Shown here piece after piece: positions 36,291 to 46,035 of a stretch of DNA of 64,000 nt (position 1 is the first letter of the stretch; every line of letters starts with the position of its first letter). The notes below the pieces were generated by a model. The model was given only the letters and a program-made list of their open reading frames with translations, had not been told where the DNA came from and did no database searches. A program made the translations under genes and the position numbers. Origin of the DNA: Isoetes taiwanensis (lineage: Eukaryota > Streptophyta > Lycopodiopsida > Isoetales > Isoetaceae); assembly GCA_021234155.1 (NCBI GenBank), contig JAJEKV010000044.1, positions 9,708,777 through 9,772,776 of the forward strand. The letters run 5' to 3'.

Positions 36291-36407
36291 CTTAGTCTCT
36301 TTCGTTTTGTCCTATTTGATGTGTCTAATTTGCCCCCTAGGATGAGGTCGCCACTCATTTTAGGTGGTTAATTAGATACATCAAGCAGAAACTCAAAAGA
36401 GAGTAAG
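36291..36407. repeat. Foldback unit 1 of 3
   Basis: The arms 36291-36339 and 36361-36407 are complementary over about 45 positions with scattered mismatches, around a loop with GATGAGGTCGCCACTCATTT. The arm centre reads GTCTAATTTGCCCCCTA against TAGGTGGTTAATTAGATAC. Confidence 0.85.
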
Positions 36408-36410
36408 TGT

Positions 36411-36526
36411 TGGCTTAGTCTCCTTCGTTTTTTTTTTGTTGTATCTAATTTGCCCCCTAGGGAGGATGACATCGCTCACTCGGTGGCGAATTAGATACAT
36501 CAAGCAGAAACTCGAAAAGGAGTAAG
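36411..36526. repeat. Foldback unit 2 of 3
   Basis: The same design as the unit to its left, in the same orientation: an arm with TTGTATCTAATTTGCCCCCT and a return arm with GGCGAATTAGATACATCAAG, around a loop with GGATGACATCGCTCACT. The left arm has an expanded T run. Confidence 0.85.
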
Positions 36527-36556
36527 CCCGACATAAAAACAAGATCCCTGCTGGTT

Positions 36557-36672
36557 TAAGTCTCTTTTGCTTCTCTGTTTTGTGTATCTAAAGTGCCCTT
36601 GGGATGAGATCATTTCGCTCATTTTAGGGGGACACTTTAGATATATAAAACAGAACATCGAAAGAGAGTAAA
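36557..36672. repeat. Foldback unit 3 of 3, with altered but matched arms
   Basis: The left arm reads GTATCTAAAGTGCCCTT and the right arm AGGGGGACACTTTAGATA. Where units 1 and 2 have AATTT..AATT, this unit has AAAGT..ACTTT, so both arms changed together and pairing is kept. The loop again has GATGAGATCATTTCGCTCATTTT. Confidence 0.85.
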
Positions 36673-37031
36673 AAGTCCGGAGCTTAGTAAAAAAAACCAA
36701 AGCATAGTTACAATCAATTGTGATTCAATTCCGTTTGCGTGAGCATGGTGCCGTTTACTAATTCAGTCTAATCGTTTCATACTGGTGGCAATGACTATGT
36801 GAGTCCATCTAGCACACCAAAAGGGAATTATTTTCTACCCTCAATGGTAACCAAGTCTTGTTTGATGCAATTGGGATATGTAGCTTACTTCTTCATCCCT
36901 ACTTTGTAGATATAGAGGTACAATGTGGTCGATTAGGGGACAAGACACTCCACGACCTTGAAGCATTAGACACATAGAAACGGGCAAATCGGAAGATGCA
37001 TCATTTACGTGAAGTCCGGACAAATCGGTAG
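36673..37031. other. No gene seen
   Basis: Unremarkable sequence between the foldback cluster and the ORF that follows. A loose repeat of AAATCGG.AGATG begins near 36985. Confidence 0.4.
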
Positions 37032-37463
37032 ATGTCAACAAATCAAGAGGTGCATCAAGTCAAGCTCCAAAGAGGGTGTCTAACCGACAACAATCGCCGG
37101 ATCGCCAGATGCATTAAGTCATGCTCCACACCAATCGCCAAATCGCCAGATGCATCAGTTATGATCCTGAACAAATCGTTTGGTGAATGTAAGTCACAAG
37201 GTAACTTCCAACCTTTTGTGCCCGTCTTCTTTAATTTGACCCATATAGTTACCGAATACATTAAATTTTACAAATTGGAAGTGTCGCAGAGAAAAAGCAA
37301 GAGCGTAATTCCAAGCAAAAGACACCTCCAAGACATTCTCGAAGGTGGTTTCCAGCCCCAAGACGAAGAGATGTCAAGGAGAAGTTTCCACCCCGAAAAA
37401 GAAATGCTGAAGCGAAGTTTCCAGCCCCGCACCAACTCGGCCCATGTAAGACTACAAGGTTAA
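37032..37463 (+). CDS. ORF of 143 codons with short internal repeats, unrecognised
   Basis: ATG to stop, basic, with a C-terminal repeat of the form GGFQPQDEEMSRRSFHPEKE then MLKRSFQPR, made from DNA units around GAAGTTTCCAGCCCCG. The first half overlaps a loose DNA repeat of CAAATCGCCAGATGCAT. Repeats in both halves could mean that the frame is a chance product of repetitive DNA. It directly precedes a poly(A)-tailed segment and could be the coding end of that retroposon. No family is recognised. Confidence 0.3.
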   Translation: MSTNQEVHQVKLQRGCLTDNNRRIARCIKSCSTPIAKSPDASVMILNKSFGECKSQGNFQPFVPVFFNLTHIVTEYIKFYKLEVSQRKSKSVIPSKRHLQDILEGGFQPQDEEMSRRSFHPEKEMLKRSFQPRTNSAHVRLQG

Positions 37464-37836
37464 GACCAATCCTGCTTGTTTTTTACTACAATGGAGTTCT
37501 GGGTAGAAGCTATGACAAGAGTGAGTCCATACCCACTGCCAAAGAAGATGATGTTAAGTTGATCACACTTAACAGAACCAAGTGGGTAGAAACTAGACCA
37601 GGCTGGCCGAAGTTCATAGATTGGTGCAGATGTAATTTTCATATAGCACTTTGGTCCAGCCTGCAGGCTCAAAACTTGAGAGTCATAGTTAAGGGAGCAT
37701 TGATGAAACACAAGGACAAATTTGCATGCTTTATCATGAGTAGCCTACCGATAAAGGCTCACTCACTATGTTGTACCTTTTTTTATAATTAATGAAAAAA
37801 AACCCCATTCACTCAAAAAAAAAAAAAAAAAAAAAA
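37464..37836 (+). mobile_element. Retroposon 3' end with poly(A) tail
   Basis: An uninterrupted A22 run at 37815-37836 follows TTTTTTTATAATTAATGAAAAAAAACC, the kind of 3' end seen in plant LINEs and in retroposed cDNAs. An open stretch before it (37559-37792) has KWVETRPGWPKFIDWCRCNF but no recognisable domain. A target duplication cannot be fixed because the 5' end is unknown. Confidence 0.55.
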
Positions 37837-38570
37837 TACAATTGAGCATGGAATTGAGTTTCTTATATTATTCCCAAACAAGGCAAGACACAACAACATA
37901 TATTCAAAATTTCTGAATCATTTCCTAACCTGTAAGAATGTGTTCAACTATTCTTCATCAGACATGCTACCTTCATCAGATAAAACCTCGGGCAAGTTTT
38001 CTAGAATCTTTTCCTCATCTGCCTGGTCTAGCCTGTAAACAGTTCGAGCACCTTTCTTGATCTGCTGCATGGGAACTCGAATAGCACAAATTTGAGTAGA
38101 GAATACAAGTGACTTTGGCTCGTTTGTCACATCACCTTTGACCGAGGCTTCTTTCTATAGTAAACTAGTAATAGTGCCCAGCGTTGCTGGGATTAGTTGG
38201 GGACCTATAAAGTTATAAGCGAACAATGAGAAGATTGTGTAGTATAACTCTACAGAGTTCAAAAAGTGCCTTTTTGTCTTAGAATTTTTTTATTTGTTAT
38301 TTTATTTTATTTTTATTTTTATCTTTTATTTTTTACGTTTTGGGCATTAGGGGGGTCTTGGCATTTACAACAAAAGGCATATAAATTTTCGTCTCCAAAA
38401 TGGAAATTCTATGTTGCTTCCATGCACAACCATACCACAGGGATCTTCCTAAAAATGCCATAATTGAATTTGTGTAGCCCTTTCACCTTCAAAATAATCA
38501 TGGAATTCGTGTGGTTCAAAATTCCCTTTTCCAAAACTATAGATTCCTATATTTCCTCATGCATTATTCT
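37837..38570. other. No gene seen
   Basis: A possible minus-strand open stretch (37948-38130), with SDEGSMSDEE at its end, has a plausible acidic tail but no start or partner exon. A T-rich tract lies at 38285-38335. Confidence 0.4.
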
Positions 38571-38575
38571 AAATG

Positions 38576-38702
38576 TCTTGTTGGGCTCATTTCTTTTTGT
38601 AACCTTCTTATGATCCATTAGTAGCTTGGGATAAATGTTGTCTTGTTGGGCTCATTTCTTTTTGTAACGTTCTTGTGATCCTTTAGTAGCTTGGGATAAA
38701 CT
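38576..38702. repeat. Tandem duplication, 65-bp unit, two copies
   Basis: TCTTGTTGGGCTCATTTCTT..AGTAGCTTGGGATAAA occurs at 38576 and 38641 with few changes. Confidence 0.9.
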
Positions 38703-38926
38703 GTAAATCAATTGGCAGTTGGTAGCTATCGAACATGAAGCAATATTTGTGCTCATCTGCCTTACGCCCCTTAAAGAATTTGTTGCCATTTTTTATATTA
38801 TGCATGGTGAGCATTTAGACTTTGAAAGCAGCAATCCCAGTAGACATCCATATTGCGAATGAAAATGCCAGCTATAATGGTTGCAAATTTATTGTCTACC
38901 ATGTTAAAAGCTCTCTGCCAATAACA

Positions 38927-39034
38927 CATAATGTCTCAAACATCTTTGCCACGACTATACCAAAACCTATTGATATTACACATAATGTCTCAAACACCTT
39001 TGCCACGACTATACCAAAACCTATTGCTATACCA
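38927..39034. repeat. Tandem duplication, 54-bp unit, two copies
   Basis: CATAATGTCTCAAACA(T/C)CTTTGCC..CCAAAACCTATTG at 38927 and 38981. The unit is a multiple of three, so a plus-strand frame (38822-39154) reads an 18-residue repeat HNVSN(I/T)FATTIPKPI. The frame has no other support. Confidence 0.9.
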
Positions 39035-39110
39035 ATATCTGCTTGTTTGAGATATGCTTTGCAAGTTGTGAGTCGAGCGTACAATGTATCAGCCATCAAA
39101 ATATTTTTAC

Positions 39111-40116
39111 ATGTTCTTGCAAGAACTCCAATTGCTTCAGACTTGCCTCAATAGAATCATGACACAGTTTTGGAAGAGATTTGACTTTTTTCCTATTTAT
39201 GCTCAGAATATATGGCCGTTCAACCTTCATTGCACATGTTGGGTGTATCTCTGTTTTATGTGTTTTCCTATTAGGAGATACTGAGGATCAACACATCACA
39301 ATGGATGGTACAGAAACGTCACTATAACACTAAAACTGATAACGTTGTTGGCAAAGAAACTAATATCTCATATTGCACGTGCATAATCAAGCAACTCAAC
39401 AAAACGGCTGCATGAGATGATGCGCCCAAATCATCAATTCCATAGCATTCCTGCAAATAAAGAAAAGTATGAGAGTGAAGAATAGGAGGTAAATTGACAG
39501 AAGAATACAGGACCAATGTTGTTTGCAGGATATAATCATTGAACTGCCAGAGGAAAATCTTACCAGATAAACAGCTATTGCAGCAAAAATTTAATGGCTA
39601 TGTGGCAGGGATGTGCATCTGTACATGTTCTTGCTCCAATTGCTTGAGACTTGCCTCAATAGAATCATAACATGGTTCTTCTGGAAGAGACTTGACTTCC
39701 TTCCTATTTATGCTCAGGGGCCATTCAATCTCAATTGGACATGTTGTGTGTGTAGATATCTCTGTTTTATGTGCTTTCCTGTGAACAGGTACTACTGAAG
39801 ATCAACGCATCACAATAGATGATACAAAAACATCACTATGACACTAAGACTGATAAAGTTGTTGCCAAAGAAGCTAACGTCTCGTGTTGCACTTGCACAA
39901 TGAAGCAACTCTCTGCTCTGCAAAATGGCCATATGAGATCATCTGCTTAAATCATCAATTCCATAGCATTCCTGCAAATAGAGAAAATTATGAGAGTGAA
40001 AAATAAGAGGTAAATTGACTGAAGAATACATAATCAATGGTGTTTGCAATGCAGCTTACCAAATCGACAGCTATTGCAGCAAAATTTAATGACTATGTGG
40101 TAGGGATGTACCCATA
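39111..40116. repeat. Tandem duplication, ~510-bp unit, two copies
   Basis: The segment starting ATGTTCTTGC..CAATTGCTT at 39111 is repeated from 39624 with moderate divergence, including shared blocks CATCAATTCCATAGCATTCC and CTATTGCAGCAAAATTTAAT. Splice-like signals on the minus strand (TTGCAGGAATGCTATGG) recur in both copies, so it may be a duplicated exon with its introns. The divergence shows it is old. Confidence 0.85.
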
Positions 40117-40857
40117 AAGTTGATGAACTTGTGCCATACTGCAACAGATCTACAGTGAATCAATACATCATTGACGATGATAAAATAAAGCTAAGCCGAT
40201 CTGATATATTTGGGACAATGTCTAAATGAAAACCATCAAACTAAGCAAATCTAAAGCAGTTGAGATCGGCCATAGAAGCAAGAACTTTACCTTGCCACAA
40301 TACAAATCCAATCTGGTTGTAGCTTGCACAAACTGTCATGCCAAAGCTTTGTCAGTAGAAGCAACCATGACCATGAAAAAATAAACCCTGACCAGAAGAA
40401 AATTGAATAGAGTCATCTGAAATGAAAAACAGTGAGGCCGTAAAAACTCTTAAATGGGGAAAAATAAAGAATATAGGACCTTTGCTACATGTAGATTCGT
40501 GGTTACAGATGTAAATATTGGATGAGAAATGTAAAAGAAGAGAGCATATGGGGTCTCTGGTGCTATATGATTCATGTTGTGCAGAAAAGGAAAGCAATAG
40601 CATACCTGTCTAGCTCTGCGCCTGGACCTGCTACCGGATGAAGCTCTACTGCATTGCTTCTACATTTTGAAGCTACGAAAGGAGAATCCACATTCACCAT
40701 TCACCGTGCTTGCTTCCATGATCACAATCATTCTCGTTATATCTATCGCGGTGCCAAATTGAAGAAAAATAACAGGATACGGGTCTTGACTAACCAAATT
40801 GTCTGAAACAGCAGAGGAAAAGCAGCATCGCCATAGCAAGGCCGGACTTTTTGGAAT
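40117..40857. other. Downstream flank of the transposase-like gene
   Basis: No ORF or repeat I can support. It may contain the 3' untranslated region of the minus-strand gene that ends at about 40858. Confidence 0.4.
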
Positions 40858-41520
40858 CTAATCTGAGCCGTCTGATGTCGTGGCAAAATTTGAGCCGTCG
40901 AAATTAGGGCGCGATTGAAAACGGACACATGGTAAAACATTATAATATAGGATGCCCTCCACAACGGTTTCACCTCTCATAAACAAGTTTCCGTTCTGCT
41001 TGAAGTCATTTTCAACTTCAAATTTTGGCTTGGTGCATAGCAACATCCAAAATACAGAATCCTCCTCATTCCCTTTAGGTGCAGCAACTGCAAAGCTATC
41101 TCCTTCTCTAAGTGCTTCTGCAAGTACATTTGCCAAGGTTGAGTATAGTGGCCTGGTAGACTTGCGGGTCTCTTCCACATCCGCATGAACATTGGAGGAT
41201 GGTTCAACGACTACAAGGTTCCATTCATATACATACAATTTGTTCTCACACATGTCCCATTTTCCATCCAAACAATTGCTGCAAAAACATGATAGCTTTC
41301 TGGTATGTAGCTGTGTTGGATTTCCGTTTTGAATCCATGGATTTGAATGAATTTGCCTCGGTTTCGGAATTGTCTCTCGCACCCAAAGCCTTTTTTCCCG
41401 TTGATATCCTCGTGTTTTATTTCCTTAAGTATCTCTCGAACTTTTCTTCCATTTTCAGTCCCCACTCGGATGTACCACATTGAAATTGTTTCTGCAATTT
41501 TCACCACATCATGGGCATTA
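40858..41520 (-). pseudogene. Transposase-like gene, C-terminal part
   Basis: The frame 41507-41211 carries DNAHDVVKIAETISMWYIRV upstream and the frame 41382-40858 carries KLSCFCSNCLDGKWDMCENK, then FAVAAPKGNEEDSVFWMLLC and FMRGETVVEGILYYNVL. A one-base shift near 41310 separates them. The run from SCFC to VVEG..YY is the family's usual C-terminal end. The codons after FQSRPNFDGSNF are probably beyond the conserved part. Confidence 0.5.
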
Positions 41521-42119
41521 TCTAGTTTAATGTCGGGATGTTTAAGTCAGAGACCTCGTGATCCATCTTTTCAATTCTCACGCCTTCCCATCATGTTCAC
41601 CTTTTCCATGGTTTGATCCAAAGAAGTTCCACATCATGTTGACCCTCAGATCACACCTTCCAACAAAATAAAATGATCCCGTCGCTTTGAATTGTGATGC
41701 AAAGACCATCTGAAAATACATAGTCTTTTTTGGGGACATTGCCTTTCGCTTTTAAGTACTCAAAATGTTTCATAAAACAATGTTGAACAAAAAGTGTGTC
41801 ATGTTCCCTATCATCCCACACATAGTAGTGTGTTTCCTTCTCAATGGTGTCTGCATACGTGGATCAACTCGATAGGTTATTTGACCAAATATAGTTATTC
41901 GGTTGTTGATCCGGCGCATGGATGAACTTCATTCGCTCCTTTTAAAGTATAATTCTCTCATAAGTCAACCACGGATAGATAAGATCTCCGTGCAAGTTAT
42001 CAAGGAGTTCTTTGTACCGGGCCCTGCTCGCCACTTATATCTGAAGTTGTGTAAAGGAAATTTTGGAAGCTTCTCCAACATTTTGTTCACCAGTGGAAGA
42101 CTTGTAGTTTCATTGGTTG

Positions 42120-42602
42120 GTGAATGAGCTTAGACTTCTTGCTGCCATCTCTGAATACAGTTTTTTCATAGTCTAGGTATTCCCACTTCACCATGCCACT
42201 ATCACTAGATTGTTCATGTGGGCAGATAGGGAACTTCTTAATCCCACACTCTTTACACTCACCCAGAATGCATTCCCTCTTATGGTAAGGTTGGAAGCTA
42301 GTTTTCTCACATAAAATTCCTTGCCACAGACTTCTTGTGCTACTTATTTTGTATTCAGACGCCCTGCATTCACCATATATGTCTGACCTGCAAAGCTGAC
42401 AAGTGCAGCTGCAGCTTTTTGGGTGCTTAGTTCTCATACTATTGAAGCCATCTATTAGCATCTGCATTCTAACATGGTATATACAGCAGCAACTATTGAA
42501 GTCCTTTAATTTTACAACAAACCATAGTTTCAGCTTTTCAAACATCCTCTGTTTGATCATAACACTAGGATGTTCCGTCTTGAATTTCCTGAACAATTGC
42601 AA
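42120..42602 (-). CDS. Transposase-like gene, cysteine-rich exon
   Basis: Opens at the AG acceptor with LQLFRKFKTEHPSVMIKQRM and FEKLKLWFVVKLKDFNSCCC, then CSCTCQLC, and later ECKECGIKKFPICPHEQ. About ten cysteines and several histidines could bind zinc. The last convincing residues are DGSKKSKLIHQ; after that the natural continuation (LVNKMLEKLPKFPLHNF) is in another frame, which marks the first break. Confidence 0.55.
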
Positions 42603-43185
42603 CTGCAAGGAAGATAACAAGGTGATCAGCATATTTATTGCACACTACATTTTCCACCACACTAGGCACCACATAGCATATATTACAGACATTCATCTTA
42701 CACCTCGTTATTCACCACACTAGGCACCACATAGCATTTATTTTACACCATATTTTTCACCACACTAGGCACCACACTAGGCACCACACTAGACACCACA
42801 CCATGTTATTCACCACACTAGGGACCACATAGCATATATTACAGCATTTATTTTACACCATGTTATTCACCACACTAGGCACCACAAAGCCTATATTTAG
42901 AGCATTTATTTTACACCATATTTTTCACCACACTAGGCACCACATAGCATGTATTTTACACCATGTTATTCACCACACTAGGCACCACAAAGCATATATT
43001 GACAACATTTATTTCACACCACGTGCCTCACCACACTAGGCAGCACATATCATATATCACAGCATTAATAGGCACCACACACCACAAGCAATCACTAACC
43101 ACAGCAACCACATATCACAAGCAATCACTAACCACATACCACATTAACAATAAAAAATGTGGTGAAGATGAAGAAATGAAATAAC
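42603..43185 (-). other. Intron of the transposase-like gene
   Basis: GT at 43185-43184 and AG at 42604-42603 (CTTCCTTGCAG) define a 583-bp intron with phase 0 on both sides. Nearly all of it is a minisatellite. Confidence 0.6.
42648..43140. repeat. Intron minisatellite, CACCACACTAGGCACCACATAGCAT unit
   Basis: Core CACCACACTAGGCACCACA repeats about nine times at 43-60-bp spacing, alternating with AT-rich ATTTATTTTACACCATGTTATT. The right end (43080-43140) decays into a CAATCACTAACCACA repeat. Confidence 0.9.
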
Positions 43186-43542
43186 CTGTGATTCTTCCAG
43201 ATAGTGAGTGGCATGATCCTCTCTTACACTTCTGAACTTAACATCCTTTGCATTTGGAGAGACCCTACTGTTTTCGGTCCAAAATTGCTGCACAAGTTCT
43301 ATGACAGAATTGGGAATTGCATCAGCTCTTCTAACTCTTTTGTACAAAACCCATTTCCCCCCTTTGCAATCTATCTCTTCCCTCTTCAATTTTGCTTTGG
43401 TAAGATTCCTAGGATGAACACCCAGCAGTTTACCAAAACCCCGAGCACTGACAGGATTAGCACTTTCGGTATTAATGCTTCCTCTTACGGCCATAGCAAG
43501 GCAACTACTCTTGGCTGCTAAACTGTCATTGCTGTTCCCCAA
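43186..43542 (-). CDS. Transposase-like gene, N-terminal exon
   Basis: 119 codons are open, ending in VREDHATHYLEESQ at a consensus donor CAG|GTTAT. The sequence KLLGVHPRNLTKAKLKREEI followed by basic residues, then WTENSRVSPNAKDV, looks like a helical DNA-binding head. The phase joins exactly to the exon at 42602. No ATG opens the frame at 43542, so an earlier exon or an internal ATG (MAVRG, about 48 bases in) is the start. An upstream stop lies a few codons away. Confidence 0.55.
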
Positions 43543-44713
43543 GTAGTCATTGCAACACCTTCAAGTCCTCACATAGGGGCCACAAAAAAAATTGAATCTA
43601 TATCCACCTTATTACATATACACAGAACAACCTTAGGCCCCGAAGGGGTCAAAAAAAATTTAGACCCATACATACCCTATTATATATTACTACTATCAAT
43701 ATCAATATCTACCTTATATATATTCTTACAAGAAACTTATCGCGGCGGCCAAGGCCGCCGCGAACGTTTCTCTTCTTCCAACCCTATCAACCAGACTTAA
43801 GATATGTTCCAGATATTATCTAGCTTGAGATTTTGATAGTTCAGCTTCCACAATAGGCATCCTTGAATTACAACTGATAGATTCAAACAAAGGTCGTCGC
43901 TTATTCTTCCTATCACTCTATCAACTTACAGGAATCGAACCTGCAGTATAGCCATGTGTTTTGTGCTTTGAAGATAAACGCTATGGCTATTGTAAAGCAA
44001 AATTTTTGTATTAACGATTGGTGCGTGTCTTAGAATGGCATGGGCAGAGCGTGGTATCTGATATTTGCCTAGCCTCTTTTAATGTTTTGTTTGTCTAGCC
44101 TTTGCCTAACGTCTCGTCATTATGTGTTGATGTGTTGAGGAATTTGGGAGAGTTTCTTTGTTTTTACCTCACTTTTAGTGCTCATTTGGATGGTTGGGTT
44201 TGCGAATTTAGAAGTGAAAGGAAAGGGCAAATATTTTCGAACTATAAATTGTGCACCATACTCAAACTACAAATGTGCACCATGCGACATTGAGTTTTAT
44301 TCGTTTTTCGCTGTTCGATTCCTTTTGACCAATCTCATTTAACTAGCCATGTTTCTTGAGCTTATAAATGGTTGTGAGTGCAAGACTCCTTTATGAAAGT
44401 CCAGTTTTGCTTTGAATTTACTTAGACTTTGGCCTTAGATCAAGTAATCTTGCCGACTCTCTTTTAGATGTAAAGGAAATATAAAGATACGCTTTCAAGA
44501 ACATGCTCAGCTAATACTATGATGCAGTTTCTTGTGCCTTACGTTGGAAGAACCTTTGTTAAGGTTCAGGGCAACATGCAGGGAGGTTAAAAATAATCTC
44601 CACAGATGTCAAGGGCGGAGGTGGTTCTATTAAGCTCCCTGGTTATGTTCAGCACTTTGGATTATTAAACCTTGCAGACGTTATTTTCTAGTATACAGGG
44701 TCTGTGAGCTGTG
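43543..44713. other. Intergenic sequence with a GC palindrome
   Basis: Two GC-rich hairpins, GGCCCCGAAGGGGTC near 43637 and the palindrome at 43740-43763, sit in AT-rich DNA. The rest shows no gene. Confidence 0.5.
43740..43763. repeat. Perfect GC palindrome, 11-bp arms
   Basis: TCGCGGCGGCC AA GGCCGCCGCGA stands out sharply in an AT-rich context. GC hairpins of this type occur near Helitron 3' ends, but no CTRR end lies at the expected distance on either strand, so no element is called. Confidence 0.9.
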
Positions 44714-44995
44714 TCATTCAAGTGAAATATTCAAAAATAGATGTTTCTTGCACTCAAGGTTGCCTATAGTCAGTATTGCGGAAGAAAAAAAAGGGCAGCC
44801 GATATCAACGCCGTAGAATTTCTTGCCAGAACTTTGTGGCTGCCGAATTTCTTGCCAGATTGCCGGTTCTGCTATTACTTGGGATCCTGAACTGCCGTTT
44901 TTGGGCTTCTTGCTTCTGATTGCTTTTGCAGAAATGGTGGGCAGGGCTTCCTTACACAATGACGGCAGAATAGGGCTTAAAGACTGACTTTTCAA
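44714..44995 (-). CDS. Possible exon, unrecognised
   Basis: 93 codons are open on the minus strand with KEALPTISAKAIRSKKPKNG and SGKKFYGVDIGCPFF. There is no confirmed ATG. It lies 1.2 kb upstream of the transposase-like gene on the same strand and could be an earlier exon of it, but no splice link is visible. Confidence 0.22.
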   Translation of the reverse strand: MKSQSLSPILPSLCKEALPTISAKAIRSKKPKNGSSGSQVIAEPAIWQEIRQPQSSGKKFYGVDIGCPFFSSAILTIGNLECKKHLFLNISLE

Positions 44996-45424
44996 GCCAT
45001 AGCTTGAAAAAGTTCTAGCACAGCCATGGCGAAATTGGGCTGTCTTAACAGAGAATAACAGAGAATTACTTTCATAGACTTGCTAGGTTATTTTCTGGGT
45101 TCAAATCCTGGAATGTTTGAGAGAAAAACTAGGTTATCAAATTGATGCATTGGCTTCTCATTCTCAGAATCCCGCTTAGAATTCATGAATCAGGTAACGA
45201 ACCTACTTTGCAACTCCTTCCAGGATTATTCAAGCTCAAATTCAAGCTGCAGAGAATTCTGCTGCTCATCCTTTGTCGGCCGGATGGAGGTTGTGCTCGC
45301 ATTCGCAGTGCGGAAGGACTAGCCAGAGCAGGATTTTACGATACTTAAAAAGGATCCATTATTTTTTAGCTGAAGACTCAAATTTGGCCTATAAATTATA
45401 AGATTTCGAGGCGTTTCTGTGCGC
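44996..45424. other. No gene seen
   Basis: Short open frames only, none with support. Confidence 0.4.
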
Positions 45425-45613
45425 TCAAACTTCTGATTCCAGTTTGATCCAAACGGCCTGCTCCAAATTTAAGTCGGTGTGGTGAGCGGCCGCCCTAGCT
45501 TGCGCAGTGAATCCACGAAAAAGCTCTGCAATAGCTTCTCCGGCAGCATAGGTTTCTTGAATGCCATTGGCTATGGCAAAGTGGTACCTCTGGGCGGAGA
45601 TCTCTTCGTTCAT
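45425..45613 (-). CDS. Small ORF of 62 codons, ATG to TGA, unrecognised
   Basis: Encodes MNEEISAQRYHFAIANGIQE then TYAAGEAIAELFRGFTAQAR, an alanine-rich, probably helical peptide. A true ATG, a preceding purine-rich context and low-complexity-free composition support it more than its neighbours. It could be a complete small protein or the first exon of a longer gene to the left. Confidence 0.35.
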   Translation of the reverse strand: MNEEISAQRYHFAIANGIQETYAAGEAIAELFRGFTAQARAAAHHTDLNLEQAVWIKLESEV

Positions 45614-45989
45614 TTACCTGCAAACGTGGCTCCCTAATCTTCATTTAGATTGCGGCGGAGAACACGAAAAAAGAAAAAAGAAAAATTGGAGACTCAATTA
45701 CATATGTTTAGATAGAGGGCTGCCTGGCTTAACGAACATGCTAATCTGAGTCTTTGATTTTGTCACGTGTCAATATAAACGACTACGATTGGATGGGACA
45801 TTAAGGTGGGTATCGTTGATAGTTGGGGCCATCTTGGCCATTCGTTTAAGATCACATTCGAAAATCGAGTGGTCAGTGTTGTTGCCACACTGAGTGGTCA
45901 GTGTCTAAACGAGATGCAATTTTGCCCTGCCATGGTCGTGCTTGATGTTAGATCCTTCAAGAGAGTTCTCACGGCCAATCAAAGTCTTT

Positions 45990-45991
<2 letters not shown>
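45614..45991. other. No gene seen
   Basis: A repeated GTGGTCAGTGT(T/C) (near 45867 and 45892) is the only pattern. Confidence 0.4.

Positions 45992-46034
<43 letters not shown>
45992..46034 (-). repeat. Poly(T) run of 43, possible poly(A) tail of a minus-strand retroposon
   Basis: An uninterrupted T43 is followed by GTTTTGGTTTTTTCCCACC. On the minus strand it would be a 3' tail with its body to the right (46035 onward). The body is not recognised and no target duplication is found. A phenylalanine-run ORF over it is an artefact. Confidence 0.6.

Positions 46035-46035
<1 letters not shown>

Larger units (their letters stand above)
40858..43542 (-). pseudogene. Transposase-like gene of an unassigned eukaryotic family, broken
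   Basis: Pieces of one protein can be read in order on the minus strand. They are an N-terminal part (43542-43186), a cysteine-rich part (42602 to about 42120), a frameshifted middle (about 42120-41540) with the blocks VWDDREHDTLFVQHCFMKHF, VFSDG and WNFFGSNHGKGEHDG, and a C-terminal part with SCFCSNC..CENK.YV..W (41300 on) and VVEGILYYN. The acidic residues in the WDD, SDG and HDG blocks are compatible with a DDE-type catalytic core. I know this block order only from uncharacterised repeated proteins of animals and non-seed plants, so a DNA-transposon origin is inference. At least three frame breaks in the middle mean no full protein is made as read. Confidence 0.6.

Noticed and set aside
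43915-43990. Possible tRNA gene on the minus strand (GCAGG TTCGATT CCTGT looks like a T arm)
   Set aside because: No matching acceptor stem, D arm or anticodon arm can be formed at the right distance.
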